NCBI RefSeq assembly: GCF_002343915.1 | Contig: NZ_NETK01000001.1 | Location: 2,986,001-3,050,000, forward strand | Direction: 5' to 3' | Length of the DNA stretch: 64,000 bases | DNA from: Nannocystis exedens | Lineage (GTDB): Bacteria > Myxococcota_A > Polyangia > Nannocystales > Nannocystaceae | In this document: positions 1-7,860 of the stretch, piece by piece | How positions within the stretch are numbered: the first letter of the stretch is position 1 | Layout of the letters: each line of letters begins with the position of its first letter | Translations under genes and position numbers: made by a program | Notes under the pieces: generated by a model | What the model was told of the DNA's origin: nothing | The model's database searches: none | Seen by the model: the letters and a program-made list of their open reading frames with translations, nothing else

Positions 1-1668
1 GTTGGCGGCGAGGAGCTGCTGAGCCTCTGGCTGCTTGAGCGTTTCCTGCCAGGAGGCGGGGGCGAGCTCGAGGACGCGGGGGCGCGGCCAGGAGGGCAGC
101 AGGCACAGGAGGTCGCGGAGGTAGCCGAGGGGCTCGATGCCGTGCATCTGGCAGCTAGCCAGCAGGGACACGAAGAGCGTGTTGGCGCGGGCGCCGTCGT
201 CGCTGCCGACGAAGAGCCAGTTTTTGCGACCGACCGCCTCGCGCCGCAGCGCGCGCTCGGAGATGTTGTTGTGGAGGGGCAGACGGCCGTCGTCCAGGAA
301 GCGCCGCAGCGCGGCCTTCTGGTTGGTGGCGTAGGTCAGGGCTGCGGCGAGCGGCGAGCCGTCGAGGGCGACCTCGGCTTGCTGGGCGCACCACGCGAAG
401 AATTCGTCGACGATCGGCGCGGACAGCTTCCGGCGGACCGACTCGCGCCGCTTGCGGCTCTCGTCGGCCAGCTTCTCTTCGACCTTGAAGAGCTTGCGGA
501 TCAGCCCGAGCGCGTGCCTGGCGAGCTCCGGCTCAGTGCCCAGCGCCTTGAAGAAGTAGCGCCTGCAGTGAGCCCAGCACGCGACCTCGACGACGGCGCC
601 GTCGCGGAAGAGGTGGTCGTAGACGGTCGCGGCGTCGGAGACGAGATAGCCCTTGTAACCGGCGAGCAGGCGATCGACGGCCTCGCTGTCGTGCCTCGGC
701 GAGAATCGATACAGCACATGCCGGCCCGGGGCGACGAGCACCCAGAAGTGGGCGCGCTGACACTGCTCGGGCGCCTGCACGAGCACCCCGGTCGCGTCGA
801 CGCAGACGTACGGCGACAGGAAGGCGTCGGCCATCATCGCGTCGACGAGCGGCTCGACCAGGTCGGCGAGCTGCTGGTGCCAGCTGCAGATCGTCTGACG
901 CGACAGCGGCAGGCCCTCGCGGGCGTGGATCGCCTCCTGGCGGTGGGCGGGCATGTGATCGCCCCAGCGCAGCACGATCGTGTGGGCCAGGAGCCCGGGT
1001 CCGGCCAGCCCGCGCTCGATCGGCTTGTCCGGCGGCGGCGCGATCACCACGGGAGGGGTTTCGGGTGTCTCATCGGCCAGCTGGGTCTCGATCGACTCGC
1101 TCGCCGGAGCATTCTTGCGGACAAACTTCGGCCGCACGATTCGCGCGACCACCATCGCGCCCGGCCGGCGCTCGACGGTCTCGCTGACGACCTCGCCGAT
1201 CCGCTCGAAGTTCTCGAGGCCCTCCAGCAGCACCTCCGGCGGCAGGACCTCGACCTCGACGCGCGGCAGCGCCTCCGGCAGCTTGCGCCGCCCGCGACGG
1301 CGCCGCCGCGGCTCACACGCATCCGTGGGGCGGGTCGTGCTCGCCTCGTCGTCCTCGTCTCCGTCGAGCTCCTCGGCCAGCGCGTCGTCGAGGTTATCCT
1401 CGTCCGCGCTCGCCTCGGCTTCGTCCGGGCCGAGCAGCATGCCCAGGAGGCGCATCGACAGCTGCGCCTCCTCGTCGCCCTGGAAGCGCTCGGCCTTCTT
1501 CCCGACGACGATCCCCTTCTCGAGCAGCCGACAGCGCTCGAGCAATTGCATGTAGAGCGCCCGGTACTGCTCGCGGTCCGAGGACGCCTTCGACAGCGCC
1601 TCGCGCAGCGCGAGCAGTTCGCCCTCCTTGCTCTCGAGTTCGCTGCGCAGGAGCTCGATCTCGCTCAC
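1..1668 (-). mobile_element. tnpC: IS66-family transposase TnpC (partial at left edge)
   Basis: DDE transposase that cuts and joins the IS66 element ends. The frame is open for 556 codons from a GTG at 1668 to base 1 without a stop, so only the extreme C-terminus is missing. The N-terminal third has a Leu/Glu-rich coiled coil and an acidic linker (about residues 100-125). The catalytic core shows Asp near residue 290 in CVDATGV, Asp near 345 in VSDAATVYDH and Glu near 471 in NNISERALR, and RKNWLFVGSDDGA is the usual IS66 C-terminal block. The GTG overlaps the tnpB stop (GTGA), implying coupled translation. The gene looks intact and potentially active. The element's outer end lies outside the window. 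Confidence 0.93.
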
Positions 1669-2039
1669 GCGTCCTTACTACTCGTTCGCGCGCCCACGTC
1701 AAGAGCGTTTTCACGCCCGCGTCCTGGATGCCGCGGGACGCCCCGCAGCAGCGCACCGAGGCTCTTTTCGTCGATCTCGATCGAGCGCTGCGACGGGCTC
1801 GCGGCCTTCGGCGCCGTCGTCGTCGCGCGGTGCAGTCGCTTGTACAGCACCGCGAAGCCGTTGTGGTCCCACCACAGCAGCTTGAGCCTATCGGCGCGCC
1901 GGCCCAGGAACACGAAGACCGCGCCGCTCCGCGGATCGTCGCCCATCTCCGCCCGCACCGCCAGCGCCAGCCGATCGAATCCTCTCCGCATGTCCTGCGG
2001 CTCGGTGCACACGAAGACGCGGACGTTCTTCGGGATCAT
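1665..2039 (-). mobile_element. tnpB: IS66 accessory protein TnpB
   Basis: 124-aa IS66 Orf2 protein, needed for transposition together with TnpC although its biochemical role is poorly defined. The family signature is clear: PQDMRRGFDRLA near residue 15, DPRSGAVFVF near 35 and RRADRLKLLWWDHNGFAVLYKRL at about 47-69. The start is the ATG at 2039, whose last two bases overlap the tnpA stop (ATGA). The longer open frame upstream of this ATG reads Arg/Gly-rich junk and is not used. The stop overlaps the tnpC GTG. Length is normal for the family. Confidence 0.93.
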
Positions 2040-2395
2040 CCGCGCCGTCCTCCCACCGCGCCGAGCACCCGCGCGAGCATCTCGCCGTCGACCTCGCCGC
2101 GGACCCGCACCACCGCACCGCCGAGCTCGACCTCGATGACTCCGGTCTCCGCCACCAACGCCGCTGCCACCTGTTTCGTCACCTCCACGAAGTCGCGCTC
2201 GCCCGCCGCTGCGCGGGGCCTCGCCGGCGTCGCTCCCGTCCGAGCTCGCTGCCGCAGCTTCCACCGCCAGCCCGCCAGCGTGTGCGGGTTGACGCCGATC
2301 TGCTTCGCATACTCCCGGCAGCTCCGCCCGCTCGCCTCGAGGGCCTCGACCCGCTTCTCCCAGATCGCCGGATCCGCCACCTTGCTCGCCGTCAC
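2036..2395 (-). mobile_element. tnpA: IS66 accessory protein TnpA
   Basis: 119-aa IS66 Orf1 protein, a small helix-turn-helix DNA-binding accessory. The HTH is visible at about residues 8-45 (WEKRVEALEASGRSCREYAKQIG, then TLAGWRWKLR). The C-terminal half, with FVEV and VIEVELGGAVVRVRGEVD, matches the usual Orf1 tail. The GTG at 2395 was chosen because it overlaps the stop of the ORF before it (GTGA), exactly as the next two genes are linked. The stop overlaps the tnpB ATG. Confidence 0.88.
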
Positions 2396-2598
2396 AGCTG
2401 CCTCCACTCCCGGAGCCGACGCGCCCGCTCCTGCGGTGTCATCGGCCGGAAGTCGATCCGGTAGCCGCCGCTCACGCCTCGAACCTCCCACTTCATGTCG
2501 TCCGGTACCAGCAACGCGAAGCTACCCCGCTTCACCGGCTGCGGCGCCAGCACGACCGCGCCGCGCTCTTCCTTCAAGTCGTTACGCTTCCTCGACAT
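2392..2598 (-). CDS. Small ORF heading the IS66 gene chain, unknown
   Basis: 68-aa protein beginning MSRKRNDLKEERGAVV and ending ERARRLREWRQL. A strong ribosome site (GAGGAGG, 4-5 bases before the ATG at 2598) and a GTGA overlap with tnpA make it the likely first cistron of the transposase chain. It is basic, with a central SFALLVPDDMKWEVRG segment and a helical Arg-rich tail. I recognise no family. Classical IS66 elements have three cistrons, so this may be a lineage-specific fourth gene or a host gene captured at the element end. Translation is well supported and function is unknown. Confidence 0.6.
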   Translation of the reverse strand: MSRKRNDLKEERGAVVLAPQPVKRGSFALLVPDDMKWEVRGVSGGYRIDFRPMTPQERARRLREWRQL

Positions 2599-2763
2599 CG
2601 ATCCTCCTCGAGGGGCCTTGTAGCTGCTCGAGGATCTCGATTCACGACGCAGTCTTCCGGACGGATACGTTCTTCGTCGCTGGGAGGCACCCATTGCACG
2701 ACCTCGACGATCTCGCCGGCCTGCAGGTCCGCGAAGTCTTCGGGGCTGAGCCCGGGATAGACG

Positions 2764-3105
2764 GTGGTGAGCAGCGCTTCATCCGCCGCGAGGGCCCTCG
2801 AGCTGACCCGTGAGCTGTTGGCGAGCGGGCCGTTCGCGGACGCCGAGGAGCGCGTGGCATGGGCAGAGATCGAGGCCCGGGACGTCGACAGGGTCAAGCG
2901 GGCAGGTGTCACCTGCGCCGCCGCGACAGCGGATACGACGCCCGTCGGGCTGCCGCCGGAGCCGACCATCCATGTGCCGATGAGCGAGGGCGACGACCCT
3001 CACGGGGGGTCGCGCAAGCTCGAGGCGGCCAACGCTTCGATGAACAAGTTCTTCCGCGAAGGGATCGTCGAGACGTTCTGCGACGGGGCATGCGATCCGG
3101 AGTGA
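2764..3105 (+). CDS. Hypothetical protein fragment next to IS66
   Basis: 113 codons from a GTG, with plausible codon use from about residue 10 (LELTRELLASGPFADAEERV) to the TGA. No start or ribosome site is convincing, so it may be the 3' part of a gene interrupted when the IS66 element arrived. The opposite strand over 2600-2790 also reads protein-like (YPGLSPEDFADLQAGEIVEV), so I cannot decide which strand was the original gene. No family recognised. Confidence 0.35.
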   Translation: MVSSASSAARALELTRELLASGPFADAEERVAWAEIEARDVDRVKRAGVTCAAATADTTPVGLPPEPTIHVPMSEGDDPHGGSRKLEAANASMNKFFREGIVETFCDGACDPE

Positions 3106-3463
3106 TCGTCGCTTGCCCGTAGGGGCGCGACGTCGCGGGGCGCGGGACGTCGCGGGTCCGGGGGCGCGGGGCTCGGAGAGCGTCGTGACGGCGGGCGCAG
3201 CGCGGCGGAGCGGGTCCCTCGCTTACGGCGGGGCCCTCCCAGGCAACGTGCTCGGCGCCCTGTTTCTTCGGACAGATTCTGTCTTGTGAGACAGATATCG
3301 CTCGTTCAGCGGACGGGGGCGCCTGCGCGCGGTTGCCTGCGCCCCACCCGCCTGCGTCCCACTCCGTCGCGCTGCGCCCGCCTGAGGCGAGCGTCGCGAG
3401 CCCCGCGCTTCTGCGTGTGGGGAGTGATTGAATCCGGGTTTGTGCTCGCGTGGCTTGCTGGAT
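3106..3463. other. Intergenic stretch beside IS66
   Basis: About 360 bases with no supported gene. The region is GC-rich and low in complexity up to about 3240. Bases 3264-3292 carry two overlapping short inverted repeats (GACAG-ATT-CTGTC and TGTC-TTGTGA-GACA), which could be a protein-binding site but have no adjacent start codon to decide this. Confidence 0.4.
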
Positions 3464-4376
3464 TCAGAGGTTGGCCTTGAGGATGCCCATGAAGCTCTGG
3501 AGCGGCGTGGCGCCGACCGGATCGACCGTGATGTAGTATCGGGTGCCCGGGCTCCGGCTGTAAATCTCGCGGACGTACCAGCCGTTGTGCAGGTCGCCTT
3601 CGAGGCAACCGACCTCGATGCCTGCCGGGCCCGGACCGTCCCAATAGCAAACGTTGGCGATGATCAAATCAGTATAGCCCGGATCGTTGCTGATGGTCAT
3701 GTAATTGCACGCGACCAGGTCGGCCTTGCTGTCGTACTGGTAAGGGTCGGTCCAGACGTTGCCGCCGCTCACGGCCGTGGACGAGGCCAGGGTCAAGTCC
3801 CGGCCACTATCGTTGGGGAAGCGCGTGCTCATGTACTGCTGGAAGTTCGACCACGACAGGCAGGTGTAATCGCTCGGGCCGTACGCGAATTGAGGGTCCA
3901 GGGTCGGCACGGCCAGCCGGCGCGGCGCCGTATCCCCGGGCCGCGACCGCTCGACCTCCCACGCGTGGGCGAGCTCCAGATCGGCCGGGACGGGCCGCTC
4001 GTCGCCGCGGACGGCCATGTACAGCTCGAGCGGCGTCGCCTGGTTGTCCGCGAGCAGCGCGCTGTAGTCGGGCCCGGGGCCACGCCCGAGCATCGCCACG
4101 TCGACGCCGAAGCGTCCCTCCGCGTCCGGGCTGCCCTTGATGAAGTAGAGGGTGGTGTTGGCATCGGGCCTCGACCGTGGCGATGAGCCGCTCCGGGGCG
4201 GGCTCGCCGTTGACATAGAACCTGAGCGCCGGGCGCTCGGCGGCGTCGGCGTCGTGGTGCTCGAGGTCGTCGGCGCCCTCGAGCGCGACCGCGTCGGCGT
4301 CGTCGGTGACGGCGTCGTCGCAGCCGAGCGGCGCGAGGAGGGCGAGCAAGGTGAACATGGTCTTGGTATTGGGCAT
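3464..4376 (-). pseudogene. Secreted lipoprotein, broken by one frameshift
   Basis: The ATG at 4376 opens a lipoprotein signal (MPNTKTMFTLLALLAPLGC) followed by an acidic Asp/Ala-rich linker and RFYVNGEPAPERLIATVEA. The remaining 230 codons (DANTTLYFIKGSPDAEGRFG to the stop at 3464) lie in another frame. Removing one C from the CCC near 4170 restores TVEADANTTLYF and a single ORF of about 300 codons. The C-terminal part contains YTCLSWSNFQQYMSTRF and two likely Cys pairs, and looks like a secreted globular domain. No family recognised. The cause could be recent inactivation or a base-call error. Confidence 0.65.
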
Positions 4377-4594
4377 GGTCGTCTCTTCGTGGTTGGGTGG
4401 TGAGCCGGCCAGCGCGGGGCAGCACGCCCCGGCTCGTCGCCGCGCTCATCGGCACGCTCCCGGAGTAGAAGCAGGCGACCGATCAATTCACCGCCGATGC
4501 ACAATTCTTCGACAAGTCGATCCGTGTGCCGGAGCGTGATGTACGCGCACGCCGCGGCCGACGCGACACCTCATGACGCACGGACGGACTGATT

Positions 4595-5140
4595 TTGGAC
4601 ACTTCCGACGCGCCGACGTCTTTTTGTCCTCCTCAGCCCGCTCGCCCTTGCTGTACTCCAGGAGCGGAACCGCGAGTCGATCCTCGCGCTGCTGCGGGAG
4701 TAGGGCCTGCGAGGCCGTCGCGTTGCCGCCACGCCGAGGTCGACCTCGAGGCCGCCGGCGCGCTGCTGTGCGCGCACCTGCTGCCGGGCGCGCGGGGCCT
4801 GGCCGACCTGCCCGACGAGCTGGCGGCGTCGCTGTCGGCTCCCGACGCGCCGGGAGTCGGCGACTGGGCCGCCGCGCACCGGGTCTCGCGAGCGACCGCG
4901 TGGCGGTGGTTCCACGCGCTCTACGCCGTCGCGCCGGCCCGCTACCGCGTCGAGGCGCGCGCGCGCCGGGCCTGGTGGCGGGTCGTCGAAAGCGACGAAC
5001 CGCTGGCGACGATCGCCGCGGCCGCCGGCTTCGCCGATCAGGCGCACATGACCCGCGACATCCGGGCGCTGACCGGCCGCACGCCGGGCGAGTGGCGGCG
5101 CGTCGGGCTGCAACATTCGTTCAAGACCGCCGCCGGGTGA
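4595..5140 (+). CDS. AraC-type DNA-binding regulator, probably truncated
   Basis: The C-terminal 100 codons form a typical AraC double helix-turn-helix: WAAAHRVSRATAWRWFHALYAVAPARYR, then IAAAAGFADQAHMTRDIRALTGRTPGEWRR. The first 45 codons from the TTG at 4595 do not look like protein, and the frame becomes convincing only at about 4735 (EVDLEAAGALLCAHLLPGARGL). No ligand-binding domain is present. It is therefore a 5'-truncated AraC gene or a short regulator with an unrecognised start near 4735. It ends 18 bases before the CPBP protease gene on the same strand. Confidence 0.6.
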   Translation: MDTSDAPTSFCPPQPARPCCTPGAEPRVDPRAAAGVGPARPSRCRHAEVDLEAAGALLCAHLLPGARGLADLPDELAASLSAPDAPGVGDWAAAHRVSRATAWRWFHALYAVAPARYRVEARARRAWWRVVESDEPLATIAAAAGFADQAHMTRDIRALTGRTPGEWRRVGLQHSFKTAAG

Positions 5141-5158
5141 GCATGCACTCTGCCGGGC

Positions 5159-5932
5159 ATGACCGCCGCTCGTGCCCCACACGCGTTCCTCGCGTTCTCC
5201 GGCCTGCGTCTGCGCTTGTGGCCGATCCTCCTGGCCGCGCTGATCATGCAGCTGTGCCTGGTGCCCGCCCGCGAGCTGGTGCGCTGGCTGTTCCTCGAGG
5301 TCGGCCCGGCCGGGTGGGCCGACGACCTCGGGATGCTGGTCTTCACGGCGATCATGCTGCAGGGCCTGTGCGGCCTGCTCGGCATCGCCGTGATGGGCCG
5401 CCTGCTGCCACGGGCTGACGCGCACCTGCGCTGGCCGCCGGGCCGAAGCATGGTCGGCCTCGCCGCGGCGATCGGCGTGGTCATGGGGCTGGTGATGCTG
5501 GTCGCCGATCATTGGCCGGCGCTGCTGGCGGGCGTCGCTCCGGACGGCGGCTACTCGCTCGATCCGCCGATCGTCGCAGGCTGGCTGCTGGCGATGATCA
5601 CGACGGGGCTCGGCGAGGAGACGGTCTTCCGCGGGCTCCTGGTCGGCATGCTGGTCGTGCTCGTTCCGGGCCGCGTCCGCGCCGGCCGCTTCGAGGTCCC
5701 CGTCGCCGGGGTGATCGTCGCGCTGCTGTTCGGCGTGGCCCACTACGAGAGCTTCCAGTACCACCCGCTGCACCAGGCGATCGCGCAGCAGATCTATGCA
5801 TTCGCGTGGGGCCTCGTCTATGTGTGGCTGATGGAGCAGTCGCGCAGCTTGCTGGCGCCGATCGTCGCCCACGGGGTCGGCAACTTCGTCGAGGTCGCGC
5901 TCGTGATGGCGCTGATGTGGGCCCGCGGCTGA
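5159..5932 (+). CDS. CPBP-family intramembrane metalloprotease
   Basis: 257-aa polytopic membrane protein with about 7-8 hydrophobic helices. The CPBP/Rce1-like signature is complete: GEETVFRG near residue 153 (the EExxxR glutamates and arginine), the histidine in FGVAHYESFQ near 190, and HGVGNFVE near the C-terminus. These residues normally bind the catalytic metal inside the membrane. In bacteria the family processes or protects against small peptides, but the substrate cannot be read here. It follows the AraC-like ORF closely and may be co-transcribed. Confidence 0.88.
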   Translation: MTAARAPHAFLAFSGLRLRLWPILLAALIMQLCLVPARELVRWLFLEVGPAGWADDLGMLVFTAIMLQGLCGLLGIAVMGRLLPRADAHLRWPPGRSMVGLAAAIGVVMGLVMLVADHWPALLAGVAPDGGYSLDPPIVAGWLLAMITTGLGEETVFRGLLVGMLVVLVPGRVRAGRFEVPVAGVIVALLFGVAHYESFQYHPLHQAIAQQIYAFAWGLVYVWLMEQSRSLLAPIVAHGVGNFVEVALVMALMWARG

Positions 5933-6008
5933 TTTGTGCCCGCGGCGGGGACATGGCCCTTCTCTCCTGCGTCACCACCGCGGTCAGCGCGTGGCGAGCT
6001 CACTCGGT
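5930..6008 (+). repeat. Left copy of direct repeat flanking the 16-kb operon
   Basis: Bases 5951-5995 match 23141-23185 without gaps at about 40 of 45 positions (shared core CATGGCCCTTCTCTCCTGC, then CCACCGCGGTCAGCG). Weaker similarity extends to both sides. This copy starts over the CPBP stop codon and ends just inside the last codons of the 618-aa gene. Confidence 0.75.
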
Positions 6009-7856
6009 CTTCTCCACGTCGACGATGTCGTCGAACGATAGCCCGCTCGATCGCTCGCCGCGACCGACCTGCTTGCGGACGCCGAGCCACACGTGGGCCT
6101 CGCCGTTGGTCGCGCGGGTGCGCTGAAACGACTTCGTGACGCGGATGCCCGCGCGGGGGACCTCCTCCTCGTGGACGAAGAACTTGGCCACCGGGCCGCC
6201 GTCGAGGCCGGGGCGCAGGAGCCCGGTCCGGGGCTCGATCAGCGCCGGCTCCGGCGCCGGATCGCCCGCGATCGTCCGCGGCATGCGGCTGCGCTGTAGC
6301 TGGACCTCGCGGTTGGAGCCGGGCACATGCACGGGGACGAACGGGATCCAGTGCTCGGGCACGGAGGTCATCGCCCGGTAGCTGATCGCGGCCGCGTAGT
6401 CTTCCGCGGCTGCCGGCTCCGACGCGCCGATCCGGCCGCGGTGGTACTTCGCCGTCTCCTCCGCGGCCTCGCTGCCCGACTGGCCCTGGCCGGTGACGCC
6501 GGGGATCACGGCCTCGATCGCCCATACCATGTTGGCCATCTCGTCGCGCACGAGATGCACGTCCTCGAGCGGGCGGCCCTCCTGCGACGGGGACGTGCAT
6601 GGCGGCAGGAGCAGGCTCGTGTCGGCCTGGACCGGGTCGTCGCCCTTGACGCTCAGGGTGTACATATTCCAGCGGTGCCAGCTCTGATCGTTGCCCTGGC
6701 CCGCGGCCTTGATCCAAAACCGCTCGCCGAACGAGTTGGTCACCGCCATCCCCTCGACCTCGGCGAGGGTGCCCGCCGGCAGGCGGAACGGCACGAGGAA
6801 CCAATCGTTGGCGTACACCAGCCCGAACTCGATCAGCAGGAGCTGCGCGAGATCCGTCGTCGACGGCTTGACGTCGCCGAAGTCGGTCTTGCGGTCCTCG
6901 AGCGCCCACCAGCGCGTGTCGGGCATCCCCTCGAACGCCACCGGGGTCGGGATGAAGGAGCGCGTGACCGGATTCTCGGGGGGCAGGAGCTCGGGCAGCG
7001 AGCCGAAGCCGGGCTCGCCCGGGTCGTGGTCGAACGCGTACCAGTCGAGGTGTCCGTGGGCGTACTCGTCGGCGGAGAGCACCTTCTCCGCCCCTTTCTT
7101 CTGCACCGAGCAGGCGAACGCGTACTCGAGGGACGACGGCTTCCACGCGGACTGCGCCGCGGGGGCGCGGTAGATCGACGCGAACCACTCGACGAGCTCG
7201 TCGCCGAGCTCGTCGAGCGCGGTTTTGTCGACGGCGGATCCGGTGGTGATGCCATCCGACGCTCGCGGCGCTCCCGATTGCCCGACCAAGTAGAGGTAGA
7301 GCTCCCCGCCGTCGATGCACCGCCCGGCCAGAGCGGTGTACTGCTGCACGGCGCCCCGGTGCGCGGACACGGGGGCCGACGCGGCGTCCGCGGTCGGCAC
7401 CTCGAATCGGTACTTCTCACGAAACTGGACCTCGTAGGCGCCGAGGCCGGCGGAGGAGAGCATCCTGCGCCACTGCCGGCCGATCTGCGCGCGCACGTCA
7501 AGGTGCATCTTCTGCCCGCTCGCGCTCCACTGGATCGGCAGCTGCTCCACCTTCGCCTCGAGCGGGGTGGCCAGGGGCAGCGCCTCGGGCGCGCCGCCCT
7601 CGGGCCGGTACTTCGTCAGCGGCGTGGTGTGCATGTGGATCTTGGCGAAGACGGGCCAGCCGGCGTCCTCCCCCTGATACTCCCCCGTCTGCCACTGCCT
7701 CGTCAGCATCCACAGGGCGTCGCGCACCTCGGCCTTGAGCGCGCGATCGAAGTTTGCGGTCCGCGGCCTGCCCTCGAGCCGGTTCCACATGACGATGGTG
7801 GGTCGAGTGGGTTTGACCACCGCTTCCACGTCGGTGACGACATACTGTCCTTTCAT
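6000..7856 (-). CDS. Unassigned 618-aa protein, last gene of the giant operon
   Basis: Soluble protein with no signal peptide or membrane segment, starting at the ATG at 7856, four bases after the stop of the 1800-aa gene. It has well-ordered segments that look like a conserved core: DALWMLTRQWQTGEYQGEDAG near residue 47, a middle rich in Trp/Phe/Tyr (EWFASIYRAPAAQ, LDWYAFDHDPGEPGF), GMAVTNSFGERFWIK near 370, and a basic C-terminus with VTKSFQRTRATNGEAHVWLG near 580. No enzyme motif is evident. By position it is a partner of the three larger proteins upstream. I recognise the type only as an uncharacterised family accompanying DUF6603-like genes, from memory and unverified. Confidence 0.85.
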   Translation of the reverse strand: MKGQYVVTDVEAVVKPTRPTIVMWNRLEGRPRTANFDRALKAEVRDALWMLTRQWQTGEYQGEDAGWPVFAKIHMHTTPLTKYRPEGGAPEALPLATPLEAKVEQLPIQWSASGQKMHLDVRAQIGRQWRRMLSSAGLGAYEVQFREKYRFEVPTADAASAPVSAHRGAVQQYTALAGRCIDGGELYLYLVGQSGAPRASDGITTGSAVDKTALDELGDELVEWFASIYRAPAAQSAWKPSSLEYAFACSVQKKGAEKVLSADEYAHGHLDWYAFDHDPGEPGFGSLPELLPPENPVTRSFIPTPVAFEGMPDTRWWALEDRKTDFGDVKPSTTDLAQLLLIEFGLVYANDWFLVPFRLPAGTLAEVEGMAVTNSFGERFWIKAAGQGNDQSWHRWNMYTLSVKGDDPVQADTSLLLPPCTSPSQEGRPLEDVHLVRDEMANMVWAIEAVIPGVTGQGQSGSEAAEETAKYHRGRIGASEPAAAEDYAAAISYRAMTSVPEHWIPFVPVHVPGSNREVQLQRSRMPRTIAGDPAPEPALIEPRTGLLRPGLDGGPVAKFFVHEEEVPRAGIRVTKSFQRTRATNGEAHVWLGVRKQVGRGERSSGLSFDDIVDVEKTE

Positions 7857-7860
7857 CGCA

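Noticed and set aside
3205..3226. GTAAGCGAGGGACCC on the minus strand as the IS66 terminal repeat.
   Set aside because: It would put 600 bases and an opposite-strand ORF between the end and the first gene, and the other end of the element is outside the window, so it cannot be matched.
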